Shown in pieces: positions 39,246 through 48,023 of a DNA stretch of 64,000 nucleotides; within the stretch, counting starts at the first letter, position 1, and each line of letters starts with the position of its first letter. This DNA comes from Streptomyces sp. NBC_01294 (GTDB lineage Bacteria; Actinomycetota; Actinomycetes; Streptomycetales; Streptomycetaceae). The notes beneath the pieces were generated by a model. The model saw only the letters and a list, made by a program, of their open reading frames with translations, did no database searches and was not told where the DNA came from. The stretch is taken from assembly GCF_035917235.1 (NCBI RefSeq), contig NZ_CP108423.1, positions 2,359,001 through 2,423,000 of the forward strand, in the 5' to 3' direction. The position numbers and the translations under genes were made by a program.

Positions 39246-39318
39246 TACCCCCGACCGGATTCGAACCGGCGCTACCGCCTTGAGAGGGCGGCGTGCTAGG
39301 CCGCTACACAACGGGGGC
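39246..39318 (-). tRNA. tRNA-Glu (anticodon CTC), copy 1
   Basis: Read on the minus strand, this 73-base gene folds into a standard cloverleaf: acceptor GCCCCCG with CGGGGGT, anticodon loop TCTCAAG giving CTC, and T-loop GGTTCGAATCC. CCA is not encoded. It is the last gene of the cluster in the direction of transcription and is identical to the two other Glu copies. Confidence 0.96.
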
Positions 39319-39341
39319 TAGCTGGTGCTGCTGTTACTGCG

Positions 39342-39413
39342 CTGGGCTACCAGGACTCGAACCTAGAATAAGGGAACCAGAAACCCTCGTGTTGCCAATT
39401 ACACTATAGCCCA
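39342..39413 (-). tRNA. tRNA-Gln (anticodon CTG), copy 1
   Basis: This 72-base cloverleaf has acceptor TGGGCTA with TAGCCCA, anticodon loop TTCTGGT giving CTG, T-loop GGTTCGAGTCC and discriminator G as expected for tRNA-Gln. It differs from the second copy only by a compensating acceptor-stem pair. Confidence 0.96.
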
Positions 39414-39437
39414 AAGTGGTCTAGACCAGACCAACAG

Positions 39438-39510
39438 TACCCCCGACCGGATTCGAACCGGCGCTACCGCCTTGAGAGGGCGGCGTGCTAGGCCGCTACA
39501 CAACGGGGGC
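39438..39510 (-). tRNA. tRNA-Glu (anticodon CTC), copy 2
   Basis: The 73-base sequence is the same as the Glu copy at 39246-39318. It lies in the middle of the five-gene array. Flanks differ from the other copies. Confidence 0.96.
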
Positions 39511-39571
39511 CCTAGCGATCCTGCATCAAGACGTCCGGGTGCGACCCTGGAGATCTCGCGGGAAGGATCTG

Positions 39572-39644
39572 TACCCCCGACCGGATTCGAACCGGCGCTA
39601 CCGCCTTGAGAGGGCGGCGTGCTAGGCCGCTACACAACGGGGGC
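39572..39644 (-). tRNA. tRNA-Glu (anticodon CTC), copy 3
   Basis: The 73-base sequence is the same as the other two Glu genes. It precedes the Glu-Gln unit nearest the HAD gene; the 27-base spacer to tRNA-Gln copy 2 resembles the spacer in the other Glu-Gln pair. Confidence 0.96.
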
Positions 39645-39671
39645 AAAGCACTGCGTTACTGCTGCACTGCG

Positions 39672-39743
39672 CTGGGGTACCAGGACTCGAACCTAGAATA
39701 AGGGAACCAGAAACCCTCGTGTTGCCAATTACACTATACCCCA
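39672..39743 (-). tRNA. tRNA-Gln (anticodon CTG), copy 2
   Basis: This 72-base tRNA-Gln has acceptor TGGGGTA with TACCCCA, so the fifth base pair is G-C instead of C-G in copy 1. All other positions I compared are the same. It is the first gene of the cluster in the direction of transcription. Confidence 0.96.
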
Positions 39744-39752
39744 CCAAAAGTC

Positions 39753-39769
39753 AACCCCTTGGCGGGGTT
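39753..39769 (-). terminator. Terminator of the HAD hydrolase gene
   Basis: AACCCC, five-base loop, GGGGTT lies 60 bases after the HAD stop codon and just before the tRNA array on the minus strand; the stem is followed by GACTTTTGG. Confidence 0.55.
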
Positions 39770-39829
39770 TTCCTTCGGGTGGCGCCTCCGTCCGGCCTTT
39801 CGGCCCGCTCCGGCGGCGCAGAAAGAACA

Positions 39830-40558
39830 TTACCGGATGCCTGACCGTGCTCCAAAACGGGTATCCCGTGCCAGCAGCTCCGGGAGCTGGTCGAGGCCCT
39901 CGATGCGGTGCACGCCGTCGGGTCCCTCCCCGCGGCCGCCGTCGCGGTCGAGCCAGACGGCCAGCAGTCCGGCGTCACGGGCCCCGCGCGCGTCGATCTC
40001 GGGCTGGTCCCCCACGTACGCCACGTCGCCCGGCGGCAGTCCGAGTGCCTCGCACGCGGCCAGGAAGGCCTCCGCCTCCGGTTTGCTGACCCCGAGTTCG
40101 ACGGCGCAGACCAGCACCTCGAAGCGGTCGCGCAGGCCGAGGTGGCGCAGTTTGGGGTCCTGGTTGACGGCGGAGGAGTTGGTGAGCACCCCGTGCCGGT
40201 AGCCGGCCGCGAGGGCGTCGAGGGCGGGCACGACGTCGGGGAAGACGGTCCAGGCCGCCTTGTAGTGCTCGACGTACTGGTCGAACCAGGCGTCGGCCTC
40301 GTCCGCGGTCATCCCGGGGTCGTCGAGGAACTCCCGCACCCGGTCCCGCCGCTGCCCCTGGAAGGTGCCCTCCCCCGCGGCGAAGCGCGCCCAGTGCCGG
40401 TCGGTGATCTCCCGCCACAGCGCGAGCGCCTGCGCGGAGGTCCCGTACCGCTCCGCGATCCGCGCGGCCGCCAGCTGCCCCGCCAGCCCGACGGCGTCGG
40501 CCCCCGTGTAGTCGAAGAGGGTGTCGTCGATGTCCCACAGCACGGCGCGGATCGGCAT
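39830..40558 (-). CDS. HAD-superfamily hydrolase
   Basis: This 242-residue haloacid-dehalogenase-type phosphatase has motif I DIDDTLFD (nucleophile Asp), motif II LTNSS, motif III SKPEAEAF (Lys) and motif IV YVGDQPEIDARGARDAG. The helical cap between motifs I and II (about residues 20-110) is of the C1 type. The substrate is unknown. It begins MPIRAVLWDIDDT at the ATG at 40556-40558. It lies between gltX and the Glu/Gln tRNA array. Confidence 0.88.
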   Translation of the reverse strand: MPIRAVLWDIDDTLFDYTGADAVGLAGQLAAARIAERYGTSAQALALWREITDRHWARFAAGEGTFQGQRRDRVREFLDDPGMTADEADAWFDQYVEHYKAAWTVFPDVVPALDALAAGYRHGVLTNSSAVNQDPKLRHLGLRDRFEVLVCAVELGVSKPEAEAFLAACEALGLPPGDVAYVGDQPEIDARGARDAGLLAVWLDRDGGRGEGPDGVHRIEGLDQLPELLARDTRFGARSGIR

Positions 40559-40695
40559 GGGGCCGAGCCTATGCCCGCGAAGGCGATCGCGGGGGCGCTT
40601 TCCGGGGCCTGCCGCACCCTGGTCCGCAACGCCGCAGGGGGCGGCAGCCTGGTTGGCTGCCGCCCCCTGCGGGACGTGCGGGACGTACGGGAGGG

Positions 40696-42210
40696 CTACG
40701 CCGCGAGCTTGGCGAGGGCCGCGTCGATGCGGGCCAGGGACCGCTCCTTGCCCAGGATCTCCAGGGACTCGAAGAGCGGCAGGCCGACCGTGCGGCCGGT
40801 GACGGCCACGCGGACCGGGGCCTGGGCCTTGCCGAGCTTGAGGCCGTGGGTCTCGCCGGCGGTCAGCACGGCCTGCTTGAGGGACTCGGGGTCCGACCAG
40901 TCGGCGGTGAGGAGGTTCTCGCGCGCCGTGGTGAGCAGCGCGGCCGGCTCACCCTTCATCGCCTTGTCCCACGAGGCCTGGTCCTCGACCGGCTCCTTCA
41001 GGAAGAGGAAGTCGACGTTGGCCGTGATGTCCGACAGGACGGTCACGCGGGTCTGGGCGTACGGGGCGATGCGCGCCCAGGCCTCGGCGTCGAAGTCCTC
41101 GGGCGCCCAGTTGGCGTGCGGGGCCTGGAGCCAGGGGCCGCACGCGTCCGCGAAGGCCTTCGGGTCCAGCAGGCGGATGTGGTCGGCGTTGATCGCCTCG
41201 GCCTTCTTCAGGTCGAAGCGCGCCGGGTTGGCGTTGACGCCGTCGATGTCGAACTTCGACACCATCTCCTCGATCGAGAAGACGTCCTGGTCCTTGGAGA
41301 AGGACCAGCCGAGGAGCGAGAGGTAGTTGAGCAGGCCCTCGGGGAGGAAGCCGCGCTCGCGGTACAGGTTGAGCGAGGACTCGGGGTCGCGCTTGGAGAG
41401 CTTCTTGTTGCCCTCGCCCATCACGTACGGCAGGTGGCCGAACTGCGGGACGTCCGTGGCGACGCCGATCTCCATCAGCGCCTTGTAGAGCGCGATCTGG
41501 CGGGGGGTGGAGGACAGCAGGTCCTCGCCGCGCAGCACGTGCGTGATCTGCATCAGCGCGTCGTCGACCGGGTTGACCAGGGTGTAGAGCGGCGCGCCGT
41601 TCGCCCGCAGGATGCCGAAGTCCGGCACGTTCTCCGGGGTGAAGGTCAGCTCGCCGCGCACCAGGTCGGTGAAGGTGATCGGCTCGTCGGGCATCCGGAA
41701 GCGGACGATCGAGGGGCGGTGCTCGCCCTGGTAGGCCTCCAGCTGCACCGCGGTCAGGTTGCGGCAGTGACCGTCGTAGCCGGAGGGCTTGCCGGCGGCG
41801 CGGGCGGCGGCGCGGCGGGCGTCCAGCTCCTCGGTCGTGCAGTAGCAGTTGTACGCGTAGCCGCCGTCGCGCAGCCGCTGGGCGACGTCCGCGTAGATGT
41901 CCATGCGCTCGGACTGGCGGTACGGGGCGTGCGGACCGCCGATCTCGGGGCCCTCGTCCCAGGTGAAGCCGAGCCAGCGCAGCGAGTCGAGCAGCTGGTC
42001 GTACGACTCCTCGGAGTCGCGTGCCGCGTCGGTGTCCTCGATGCGGAAGACGAACGTACCGCCGTGGTGGCGGGCGAACGCCCAGTTGAAGAGGGCGGTC
42101 CGGACCAGGCCCACGTGGGGGTTGCCGGTCGGGGAGGGACAGAAACGTACGCGGGGGGGTACCCCCTGCTCGAGCGAAGTCGAGAGCTTGGGGGAGTTCG
42201 CGTTAGCCAC
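40696..42210 (-). CDS. gltX: Glutamyl-tRNA synthetase
   Basis: This 504-residue class I synthetase charges tRNA-Glu, and in Streptomyces also tRNA-Gln for later amidation. It has the HIGH-type motif ([10 protein letters not shown]), the zinc-site-like CYCTTEEL region and the KMSKS equivalent KLSKR. The N-terminus [19 protein letters not shown] is about nine residues longer than I expect, because a dispersed-repeat-like sequence is read in frame there. The GTG start at 42208-42210 overlaps the FAH gene stop by eight bases, giving coupling. The Glu/Gln tRNA genes lie 1 kb away. Confidence 0.95.
   Translation of the reverse strand: MANANSPKLSTSLEQGVPPRVRFCPSPTGNPHVGLVRTALFNWAFARHHGGTFVFRIEDTDAARDSEESYDQLLDSLRWLGFTWDEGPEIGGPHAPYRQSERMDIYADVAQRLRDGGYAYNCYCTTEELDARRAAARAAGKPSGYDGHCRNLTAVQLEAYQGEHRPSIVRFRMPDEPITFTDLVRGELTFTPENVPDFGILRANGAPLYTLVNPVDDALMQITHVLRGEDLLSSTPRQIALYKALMEIGVATDVPQFGHLPYVMGEGNKKLSKRDPESSLNLYRERGFLPEGLLNYLSLLGWSFSKDQDVFSIEEMVSKFDIDGVNANPARFDLKKAEAINADHIRLLDPKAFADACGPWLQAPHANWAPEDFDAEAWARIAPYAQTRVTVLSDITANVDFLFLKEPVEDQASWDKAMKGEPAALLTTARENLLTADWSDPESLKQAVLTAGETHGLKLGKAQAPVRVAVTGRTVGLPLFESLEILGKERSLARIDAALAKLAA
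42152..42196 (-). repeat. Streptomyces dispersed-repeat-like sequence in the gltX start
   Basis: On the plus strand the tract holds GGGGGGTACCCCC followed by TGCTCGAGCGAAGTCGAGAG and CTTGGGGGA. It can form two small hairpins (GGGGGTACCCCC; CTCGA/TCGAG). I recognise it from memory as a sequence found many times between Streptomyces genes. Here it encodes residues about 6-19 of GltX. Confidence 0.6.
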
Positions 42211-42991
42211 GCTTGATCACCTTGTTGGTGAGAGTGCCGATGCCTTCGATGGTGACGGCGACCTCGTCGCCGACGTTGAGGGGGCCGACTCCGGCCGGGG
42301 TCCCCGTGAGGATGACGTCGCCGGGGAGCAGCGTCATGGCCTCGGTGATGTGGACGATCAGGTCCTCGATGGAGCGGACCATGTCACTGGTGCGTCCGAG
42401 CTGGCGCTGTTGGCCGTTGACGGTGCACTGGATGGTCAGGTCGCTCGGGTCCAGGTCGGTCTCGATCCAGGGGCCGAGCGGGCAGGCGCTGTCGAAGCCC
42501 TTGGCCCGTGCCCACTGCTTCTCCCGCTGCTGGACGTCGCGCGCGGTGACGTCGTTGGCGCAGGTGTAGCCGAGGATGACGTCCTTGACGCGCTCCCGGG
42601 GGACCTCGCGGCACATGCGGCCGATGACCACGGCGAGCTCCGCCTCGTGGTGGAGGTCCTGGGAGAAGGAGGGGTACGTGATCGGATCGCCCGGGCCGAC
42701 CACCGAGGTGGAGGGCTTGAAGAAGGTGATCGGGGCGTCCGGGACCTCGTTGCCGAGCTCCGCCGCGTGCTCCGCGTAGTTGCGGCCGATGGCCACGACC
42801 TTGTTCGGGAGCACGGGCGGCAGCAGCCGGACCTTGCTGAGCGGGACCTTCGTGCCCGAGAGCTCGAAGTCCGCGAACGGAATGCCCTTGATGATGTCGA
42901 GCACGAGCGTCGATTCGCCGCCGGGGGCGGCGTCGCCCTCGACCGCGCCGAACGCGACGTTGCCGTCGATCGAGAACCTGGCGATGCGCAC
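42203..42991 (-). CDS. Fumarylacetoacetate hydrolase (FAH) family protein
   Basis: This 262-residue protein of the FAH/HpcE fold includes [26 protein letters not shown], the metal-binding [13 protein letters not shown] (the two Glu residues) and [16 protein letters not shown]. Members are hydrolases, isomerases or oxaloacetate decarboxylases/tautomerases, so the reaction is uncertain. The ATG at 42989-42991 starts [10 protein letters not shown]. It overlaps gltX by eight bases and is the first gene of that pair, an arrangement kept in other Streptomyces. Confidence 0.88.
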   Translation of the reverse strand: MRIARFSIDGNVAFGAVEGDAAPGGESTLVLDIIKGIPFADFELSGTKVPLSKVRLLPPVLPNKVVAIGRNYAEHAAELGNEVPDAPITFFKPSTSVVGPGDPITYPSFSQDLHHEAELAVVIGRMCREVPRERVKDVILGYTCANDVTARDVQQREKQWARAKGFDSACPLGPWIETDLDPSDLTIQCTVNGQQRQLGRTSDMVRSIEDLIVHITEAMTLLPGDVILTGTPAGVGPLNVGDEVAVTIEGIGTLTNKVIKRG

Positions 42992-43088
42992 GTGTTGCGT
43001 CTGCCCCTCTTTATGTTCCGCTGGCTGGAGTCTGCGGTCTCCAGGCTAACGCGGCGGGCAGTGCGGCTTCACGTTCCGTGCGCGGCGG

Positions 43089-43277
43089 TCACTCCGCGGC
43101 GACGGCGACCGGGACGTTCATCAGGACCGTGCGCCGCGGGTTGGCGGTCTGCGTCGGCAGCTCGACGGCGTGCTCCGGGGTGGCCGGGGCCGCCTGCAGG
43201 TCCTCGGCGTCCTTGAGGTGCGCGAGGGTCGTGCGGCGGGGGTTGGCTATGTTGCGGAACATCGTCGTCGTCTTCAT
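43089..43277 (-). CDS. Small protein with duplicated NPRRT motif
   Basis: This 62-residue protein reads MKTTTMFRNIANPRRTTLAHL near the start and ends with ANPRRTVLMNVPVAVAAE. The motif ANPRRT(T/V)L thus occurs twice, separated by about 34 residues of Ala/Glu/Thr/Pro-rich sequence. There is no signal peptide, no Cys and no membrane segment. I cannot assign a family. The ATG at 43275-43277 is 12 bases after GAGGA; a later Met six codons in would also work. It is followed by the FAH-gltX pair on the same strand. Confidence 0.65.
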   Translation of the reverse strand: MKTTTMFRNIANPRRTTLAHLKDAEDLQAAPATPEHAVELPTQTANPRRTVLMNVPVAVAAE

Positions 43278-43855
43278 CGGAGTTCGGGGTCCTCGGTTCG
43301 ATCTGTGAGTGACGGCTGTTGCATGCACCAACCCTGGCGCCAACCCTTTAAGGGGCAAGGCTAAACATCTGAATCCCCCGCCGAACCAGGAAGTAATGGC
43401 CACGGCTGTGTGAGTTTGCTCACCAAGGCCCAGGCATTCACGACATAACGGACAGCCAACTTCCTCAGTCAAAACGGACATTGCGCCACTGAATGCGCCA
43501 TTCCGCTCCTGATCATCTCGACTGGGACACCTTGGCAGCACCATTGTTTGGGTGGCGTAAGTCCGGTTTCTCCCGAATGCAGTCACACATGGCGTAGCGC
43601 TTCCGTCACGAGCCGTAATCGACTCTCCGGGCCGACGCTCGCACCTTGTTGGAGATCCTCCACTGTGCTGGAATTCGCGGGACCGCCGCGGGAACAGCCG
43701 GCGCGCAGGTGGCGCGACTCAGCGCCGAGCGCGGTGGCAAAGAGAGGGAGACGCGCCGGTCACCGACGACCACCATGGGGCCGCAAGTGCCCCACGACTC
43801 GACACCGTCCCACCGGTCGCCCGGCGGGACGCCTGGTCCAGAGGTTGCGACGCTA
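43278..43855. other. Divergent intergenic region before conservon 1
   Basis: No gene is supported in these 578 bases, although open frames continue upstream of cvnA1. It has a GTGAG-TTTG-CTCAC hairpin at 43410-43423, an AT-richer stretch at 43330-43370 that may hold the promoter of the small NPRRT gene, and GTGCTGGAATTC at 43665-43676, also found upstream of the second conservon. Confidence 0.45.
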
Positions 43856-46800
43856 GTGCAGGGACGATTCAAGAGGGATGGCAGCGCTGCGGCGGAGCAG
43901 GAGCCGCGCGGCGGGACCGACCGTGGCTCCTCGCCCCAGCACGCCCAGAACCGCGGGCCGGCTGTCGAAGGCGCAGGCCCCGACACCTCCGCCGCGGTTC
44001 AGGCGAAGGGCCGTGGGAAGTCCGTCAAGGCAAAGGCCAAGGCCAAAGCCGGGTCGACTGGGCAGGACGTGGCGATACCGAAGGCCCCCAGTGGGCCCGG
44101 TTCCCGCCTCGCCATGCAGAACTGGCGCATCAGCACGCGACTGGTGTCGCTGCTGACCCTGCCGGTCGTCGCCGCCACCACGCTCGGTGGCTTCCGCATC
44201 AACGACTCGCTCAACGACATCGCGCAGCTGGAACACATGCAGCTGCTGACGACGATGACGCGGCAGGCCACCAACCTGGCAGCCATGCTCCAGGAGGAGC
44301 GCGACCTGTCGGCAGGTCCGCTCTCGCTCTCCAAGGGCAAGAGCACCAGCAGCGTCGACAGTGCCCGTCAGGCGACCGACACCGCTGCCAAGGCCTTCGC
44401 CGCGGCGACCGACAAGGTCGACAGCACGGGCGAGAAGGACGACACCCTCAAGTCGATCCGCAACAACGTCCTGCAGATCGGGCGCCAGCTCACCAGCATC
44501 GAGACGGTCCGCACCAAGGCGTACGCGAACGGCGCCCAGCAGACCGTCAGCGAGTACAACGCGATGATCGTCTCGCTGCTCTCGCTCTCCCAGGACATGG
44601 CGCAGGCCACCTCCAACCCGGAGATGATCAAGCGCACGCGTGCCCTGGCGGCGTTCTCCGCCGCCAAGGAGTACGCCTCCATCCAGCGCGCCATCATCGC
44701 CGCCTCGCTCCCCGAGACCCCGGAGAGGCAGGGCGAGCTCAAGGAGAACGACCGCCTCTACGCCCTGTCCGCCCAGAAGGGCGAGCAGCAGTCGAAGACC
44801 ACCTTCGGCCTCGTCTACCAGGGCCGGACCGAGGAACTCCTCGCGGGTCTGGGCGACAGCAACTCCGAGATCTCCAGCGCCGACCACTACGCGCGCCGCG
44901 TCCTGGCCAGCCCGGACGCGTTCCTCCGGGAGAAGAACCGGTCCTGGCTCGACTGGTACGACGCCGACGGCACCAAGCTCCAGGCCATGAAGGTCATCGA
45001 GCTGACCCTGCTCGAGGAGATGGAGCAGAAGGCCCGTGAGCTGAAGAACGAGGCCCAGCAGGACGCCATCATCAACGGTGCCCTGATCCTCCTCGTCCTC
45101 GGCGTCTCCCTCGTCGGTGCCTTCGTCATGGCCCGCTCGATGATCCGCTCGCTGCGCCGCCTGCAGGACACCGCGACGCGCGTCGCCCAGGACCGGCTGC
45201 CCGAGCTCGTCAAGCAGCTGTCCGAGTCCGACCCGCAGGACGTGGACACGTCCGTGGAGTCGGTCGGTGTGCACACCCGCGACGAGATCGGCCAGGTGGC
45301 CGCGGCATTCGACGACGTGCACCGCGAGGCCGTCCGCCTCGCCGCCGAGCAGGCCCTCCTGCGAGGCAACGTCAACGCGATGTTCACCAACCTCTCGCGC
45401 CGCTCGCAGGGCCTCATCCAGCGTCAGCTGTCGCTCATCTCCGAACTGGAGTCGCGCGAGGCCGACCCGGACCAGCTGTCCTCGCTCTTCAAGCTCGACC
45501 ACCTCGCGACCCGCATGCGCCGTAACGGCGAAAACCTCCTCGTCCTCGCGGGCGAGGAGCCGGGCCGCCGGTGGACCCGCCCCGTCCCGCTCGTCGACGT
45601 GCTCCGTGCCGCCGCGTCCGAGGTGGAGCAGTACGAGCGCGTCGAGCTGTCCTCGGTGCCCGGCACCGATGTCGCCGGCCGCGTCGTCAACGACCTCGTG
45701 CACGTCCTCGCAGAGCTGCTGGAGAACGCCACCTCGTTCTCCTCCCCGCAGACCAAGGTCAAGGTCACCGGTCACGCGCTGCCCGACGGCCGCGTGCTCG
45801 TCGAGATCCACGACACCGGTATCGGCCTCTCCCCCGAGGACCTCGCCGCGATCAACGAGCGACTCGCGTCGCCGCCGACCGTGGACGTCTCCGTCTCCCG
45901 CCGCATGGGCCTGTTCGTGGTCGGCCGCCTGTCCCTGCGACACGGCATCCGCATCCAGCTGCGCCCCTCCGACTCGGGCGGTACGACGGCCCTCGTCATG
46001 CTTCCGGTGGATGTCGCCCAGGGCGGCAAGAAGCCGGCTCCGATGCCCGGCCAGGGTGGTCAGGGCGGCCCCGGCGGTCCCCAGGGCCCGCAGGGTTCCG
46101 TGCCCGGTGCGCCCGCACGCCCGCCCGTGGGCGCGGCCCCGCAGCGCGGTCAGGTCTCCGCGGGCGGCCAGCGTGCCGCCCTGCCGGGACGCGACGGCGG
46201 CCAGCAGCGTCCGCAGGGCCCGCAGGGCGGGCGGCCTCCGCAGCAGAACGGTCCCGGTGCTCCCGGCGGCCGTCCGCAGCAGGGTCCGACCACCGCGGGA
46301 CAGGGCCAGGGTGCCTTCGGCTCCGGTGCGCCGCTGCCGGCCCGCGGTCCCGTCGCCAGTGGCGGACCGGCCGGTGGCCCGCAGGCCCGTCCGGCGGGCG
46401 GTCCGTCCGGGTACCAGCAGGGGAGCGGCTTCGAGCGCCCCCAGCAGCCCCAGCACCAGCAGCACCAGCAGCACCAGCAGACTCAGCAGCAGCCGGCCGC
46501 TCCCGCGGCCCCGAACGGCCCCCGGCCGCAGCTGCCGCCGCGCGGTGGCGCCGCCCGTCCGGAGCTTCCGGGCCCGCAGACCACCAGCTGGGGTGCCGAC
46601 CAGGCCCGCGGCCACGACGAACTCTCGGGCCCCGGCTCGACGGCCGAGTTCGCCCGCCCGGACTTCAACGCGCCGATGCCCCAGGCGGACGGCGGCAACA
46701 GCACGACCGGACAGTTCGAGCGTCCGGACGTGCGCAGCCCCATGAACCCGTCCACCACCGGACAGTTCGAGCGCCCGGCCCCCTACCAGTCCGGCGGTCA

Positions 46801-47449
46801 GCCCCAGCGGCCCGGCGGCCCCGGTGTCGGCGGTTTCGCCCGGCAGCCCCAGGCCCCGCAGCAGCCGCAGCACATGCAGCCGCAGGCTCACCGGCCGGAG
46901 GCCCTGCCCCCGGCCCAGAGCTCCGGCGACGGCCGCAGCCCGATCTTCGACACGCTGGAGTCGAACTGGTTCCGCGAGGAGGGGCAGCAGCCCCCCGCGC
47001 AGGGACCGGCCTCGGCGATGTCCCCGCAGGGTCAGCAGCCGCAGCAGTCCGCTCCGGCCCACGCTCCGCAGCAGCAGCTGCCGCAGCGCGGCCAGGAGCA
47101 CGCGGCCGAGTCCGCCGCCGCGGCGACCGGCAGCATGCCGACCGTCAGCTGGAAGTCCTCGCCGAACGACGAACTGATGCGCCAGGCCGAGCGTGTGCGT
47201 CAGCCCGCCGCCGGCGGCATCACGACCTCGGGGCTGCCCCGCCGGGTCCCGCGGGCGAACCTCGTGGCCGGCACCGCGCAGCAGCAGGCCGAGGCGCAGG
47301 CGGGTCCCCAGGTCTCGCGGGCGCCGGACGACGTCCGCGGCCGTCTGACCAACCTCCGACGCGGTATCCAGCAGGGCCGTCAGGCCGGCAACAACGGCCC
47401 GGCGACCGGCAGTTACCACATCGACCCCACATACCAGCAGGAGCGATAG
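43856..47449 (+). CDS. cvnA1: Conservon sensor kinase-like protein CvnA (first conservon)
   Basis: This protein of about 1,197 residues is the membrane-bound component of a conservon. In order it has a basic cytoplasmic N-terminus, TM1 at about 95-115, an extracytoplasmic nitrate/nitrite-sensing (NIT)-like helical domain, TM2 at about 403-428, a HAMP-like linker, a dimerisation helix with LDHLATRMRRNGENLL (His near 549), and an ATPase domain with ELLENATSF (N box) and HDTGIGLS (G1). A disordered Gln/Pro/Gly tail of about 475 residues follows. The tail ends in a conserved motif SGLPRRVPRANLV and GRLTNLRRGIQQGR. GTG 43856 (MQGRFKRDGS) is my choice by resemblance to relatives; earlier starts are possible. 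Numbering follows the S. coelicolor scheme from memory. Confidence 0.88.
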   Translation: MQGRFKRDGSAAAEQEPRGGTDRGSSPQHAQNRGPAVEGAGPDTSAAVQAKGRGKSVKAKAKAKAGSTGQDVAIPKAPSGPGSRLAMQNWRISTRLVSLLTLPVVAATTLGGFRINDSLNDIAQLEHMQLLTTMTRQATNLAAMLQEERDLSAGPLSLSKGKSTSSVDSARQATDTAAKAFAAATDKVDSTGEKDDTLKSIRNNVLQIGRQLTSIETVRTKAYANGAQQTVSEYNAMIVSLLSLSQDMAQATSNPEMIKRTRALAAFSAAKEYASIQRAIIAASLPETPERQGELKENDRLYALSAQKGEQQSKTTFGLVYQGRTEELLAGLGDSNSEISSADHYARRVLASPDAFLREKNRSWLDWYDADGTKLQAMKVIELTLLEEMEQKARELKNEAQQDAIINGALILLVLGVSLVGAFVMARSMIRSLRRLQDTATRVAQDRLPELVKQLSESDPQDVDTSVESVGVHTRDEIGQVAAAFDDVHREAVRLAAEQALLRGNVNAMFTNLSRRSQGLIQRQLSLISELESREADPDQLSSLFKLDHLATRMRRNGENLLVLAGEEPGRRWTRPVPLVDVLRAAASEVEQYERVELSSVPGTDVAGRVVNDLVHVLAELLENATSFSSPQTKVKVTGHALPDGRVLVEIHDTGIGLSPEDLAAINERLASPPTVDVSVSRRMGLFVVGRLSLRHGIRIQLRPSDSGGTTALVMLPVDVAQGGKKPAPMPGQGGQGGPGGPQGPQGSVPGAPARPPVGAAPQRGQVSAGGQRAALPGRDGGQQRPQGPQGGRPPQQNGPGAPGGRPQQGPTTAGQGQGAFGSGAPLPARGPVASGGPAGGPQARPAGGPSGYQQGSGFERPQQPQHQQHQQHQQTQQQPAAPAAPNGPRPQLPPRGGAARPELPGPQTTSWGADQARGHDELSGPGSTAEFARPDFNAPMPQADGGNSTTGQFERPDVRSPMNPSTTGQFERPAPYQSGGQPQRPGGPGVGGFARQPQAPQQPQHMQPQAHRPEALPPAQSSGDGRSPIFDTLESNWFREEGQQPPAQGPASAMSPQGQQPQQSAPAHAPQQQLPQRGQEHAAESAAAATGSMPTVSWKSSPNDELMRQAERVRQPAAGGITTSGLPRRVPRANLVAGTAQQQAEAQAGPQVSRAPDDVRGRLTNLRRGIQQGRQAGNNGPATGSYHIDPTYQQER

Positions 47450-47872
47450 TTGAGTTCGATGAGCCAGGCGGCACAGAACCTGAACTGGTTGATCACCAAC
47501 TTCGTGGACAACACCCCAGGGGTGTCCCACACGGTGGTGGTCTCCGCCGACGGACTCCTTCTGGCGATGTCCGAAGGATTCCCCCGCGACCGCGCCGATC
47601 AGCTGGCGGCCGTGGCCTCCGGACTGACCTCGCTGACCGCCGGAGCCTCCCGCATCTTCGAGGGCGGCGCCGTCAACCAGACCGTGGTCGAGATGGACCG
47701 GGGATTCCTCTTCCTCATGTCCGTCTCGGACGGATCCTCGCTGGCCGTGCTCGCACACCCCGAGTGCGACATCGGCCTCGTAGGCTACGAGATGGCGCTT
47801 CTGGTGGATCGCGCCGGCAGTGTCCTTACCCCGGACCTGCGTGCCGAACTGCAGGGAAGCCTGCTCGGCTGA
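47450..47872 (+). CDS. cvnB1: Roadblock/LC7-domain protein CvnB (first conservon)
   Basis: This 140-residue protein is a single roadblock/LC7 domain of the kind that partners small GTPases. It reads MSSMSQAAQNLNWLITNFVD and VVSADGLLLAMSEGFPRDRA. The TTG start directly follows the cvnA stop and has AGGAG six bases before it. An ATG three codons later is an alternative. It differs from the second-conservon copy by only a few residues. Confidence 0.94.
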   Translation: MSSMSQAAQNLNWLITNFVDNTPGVSHTVVVSADGLLLAMSEGFPRDRADQLAAVASGLTSLTAGASRIFEGGAVNQTVVEMDRGFLFLMSVSDGSSLAVLAHPECDIGLVGYEMALLVDRAGSVLTPDLRAELQGSLLG

Positions 47873-47880
47873 CTTCCCCT

Positions 47881-47911
47881 CTCCCGGCCGGACGGTACTA
47901 CCGGCCGGGAG
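47881..47911 (+). terminator. Intercistronic hairpin between cvnB1 and cvnC1
   Basis: A perfect 11-base stem (CTCCCGGCCGG and complement, nine-base loop) lies within the 151-base gap between cvnB1 and cvnC1. It may attenuate or stabilise the mRNA. The second conservon has no equivalent. Confidence 0.5.
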
Positions 47912-48023
47912 ACCGGGGCCCCACCCCGGAATCCAGTACCCCCGCCAGGCCGTCATACCGTTCCCCCCACCGGCCGCCCCGTCAGACGGCACGCTGACCA
48001 CTGCTGTCCAGCCCGGAGGATCC

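Noticed and set aside
39246..39743. Repeats with spacers that might look like a CRISPR array
   Set aside because: The repeated units fold as tRNA-Glu and tRNA-Gln with clear anticodons; there are no cas genes.
43089..43277. NPRRT small protein as a RiPP precursor
   Set aside because: No modification enzyme, protease or transporter is adjacent, and there is no leader/core layout beyond the repeated motif.
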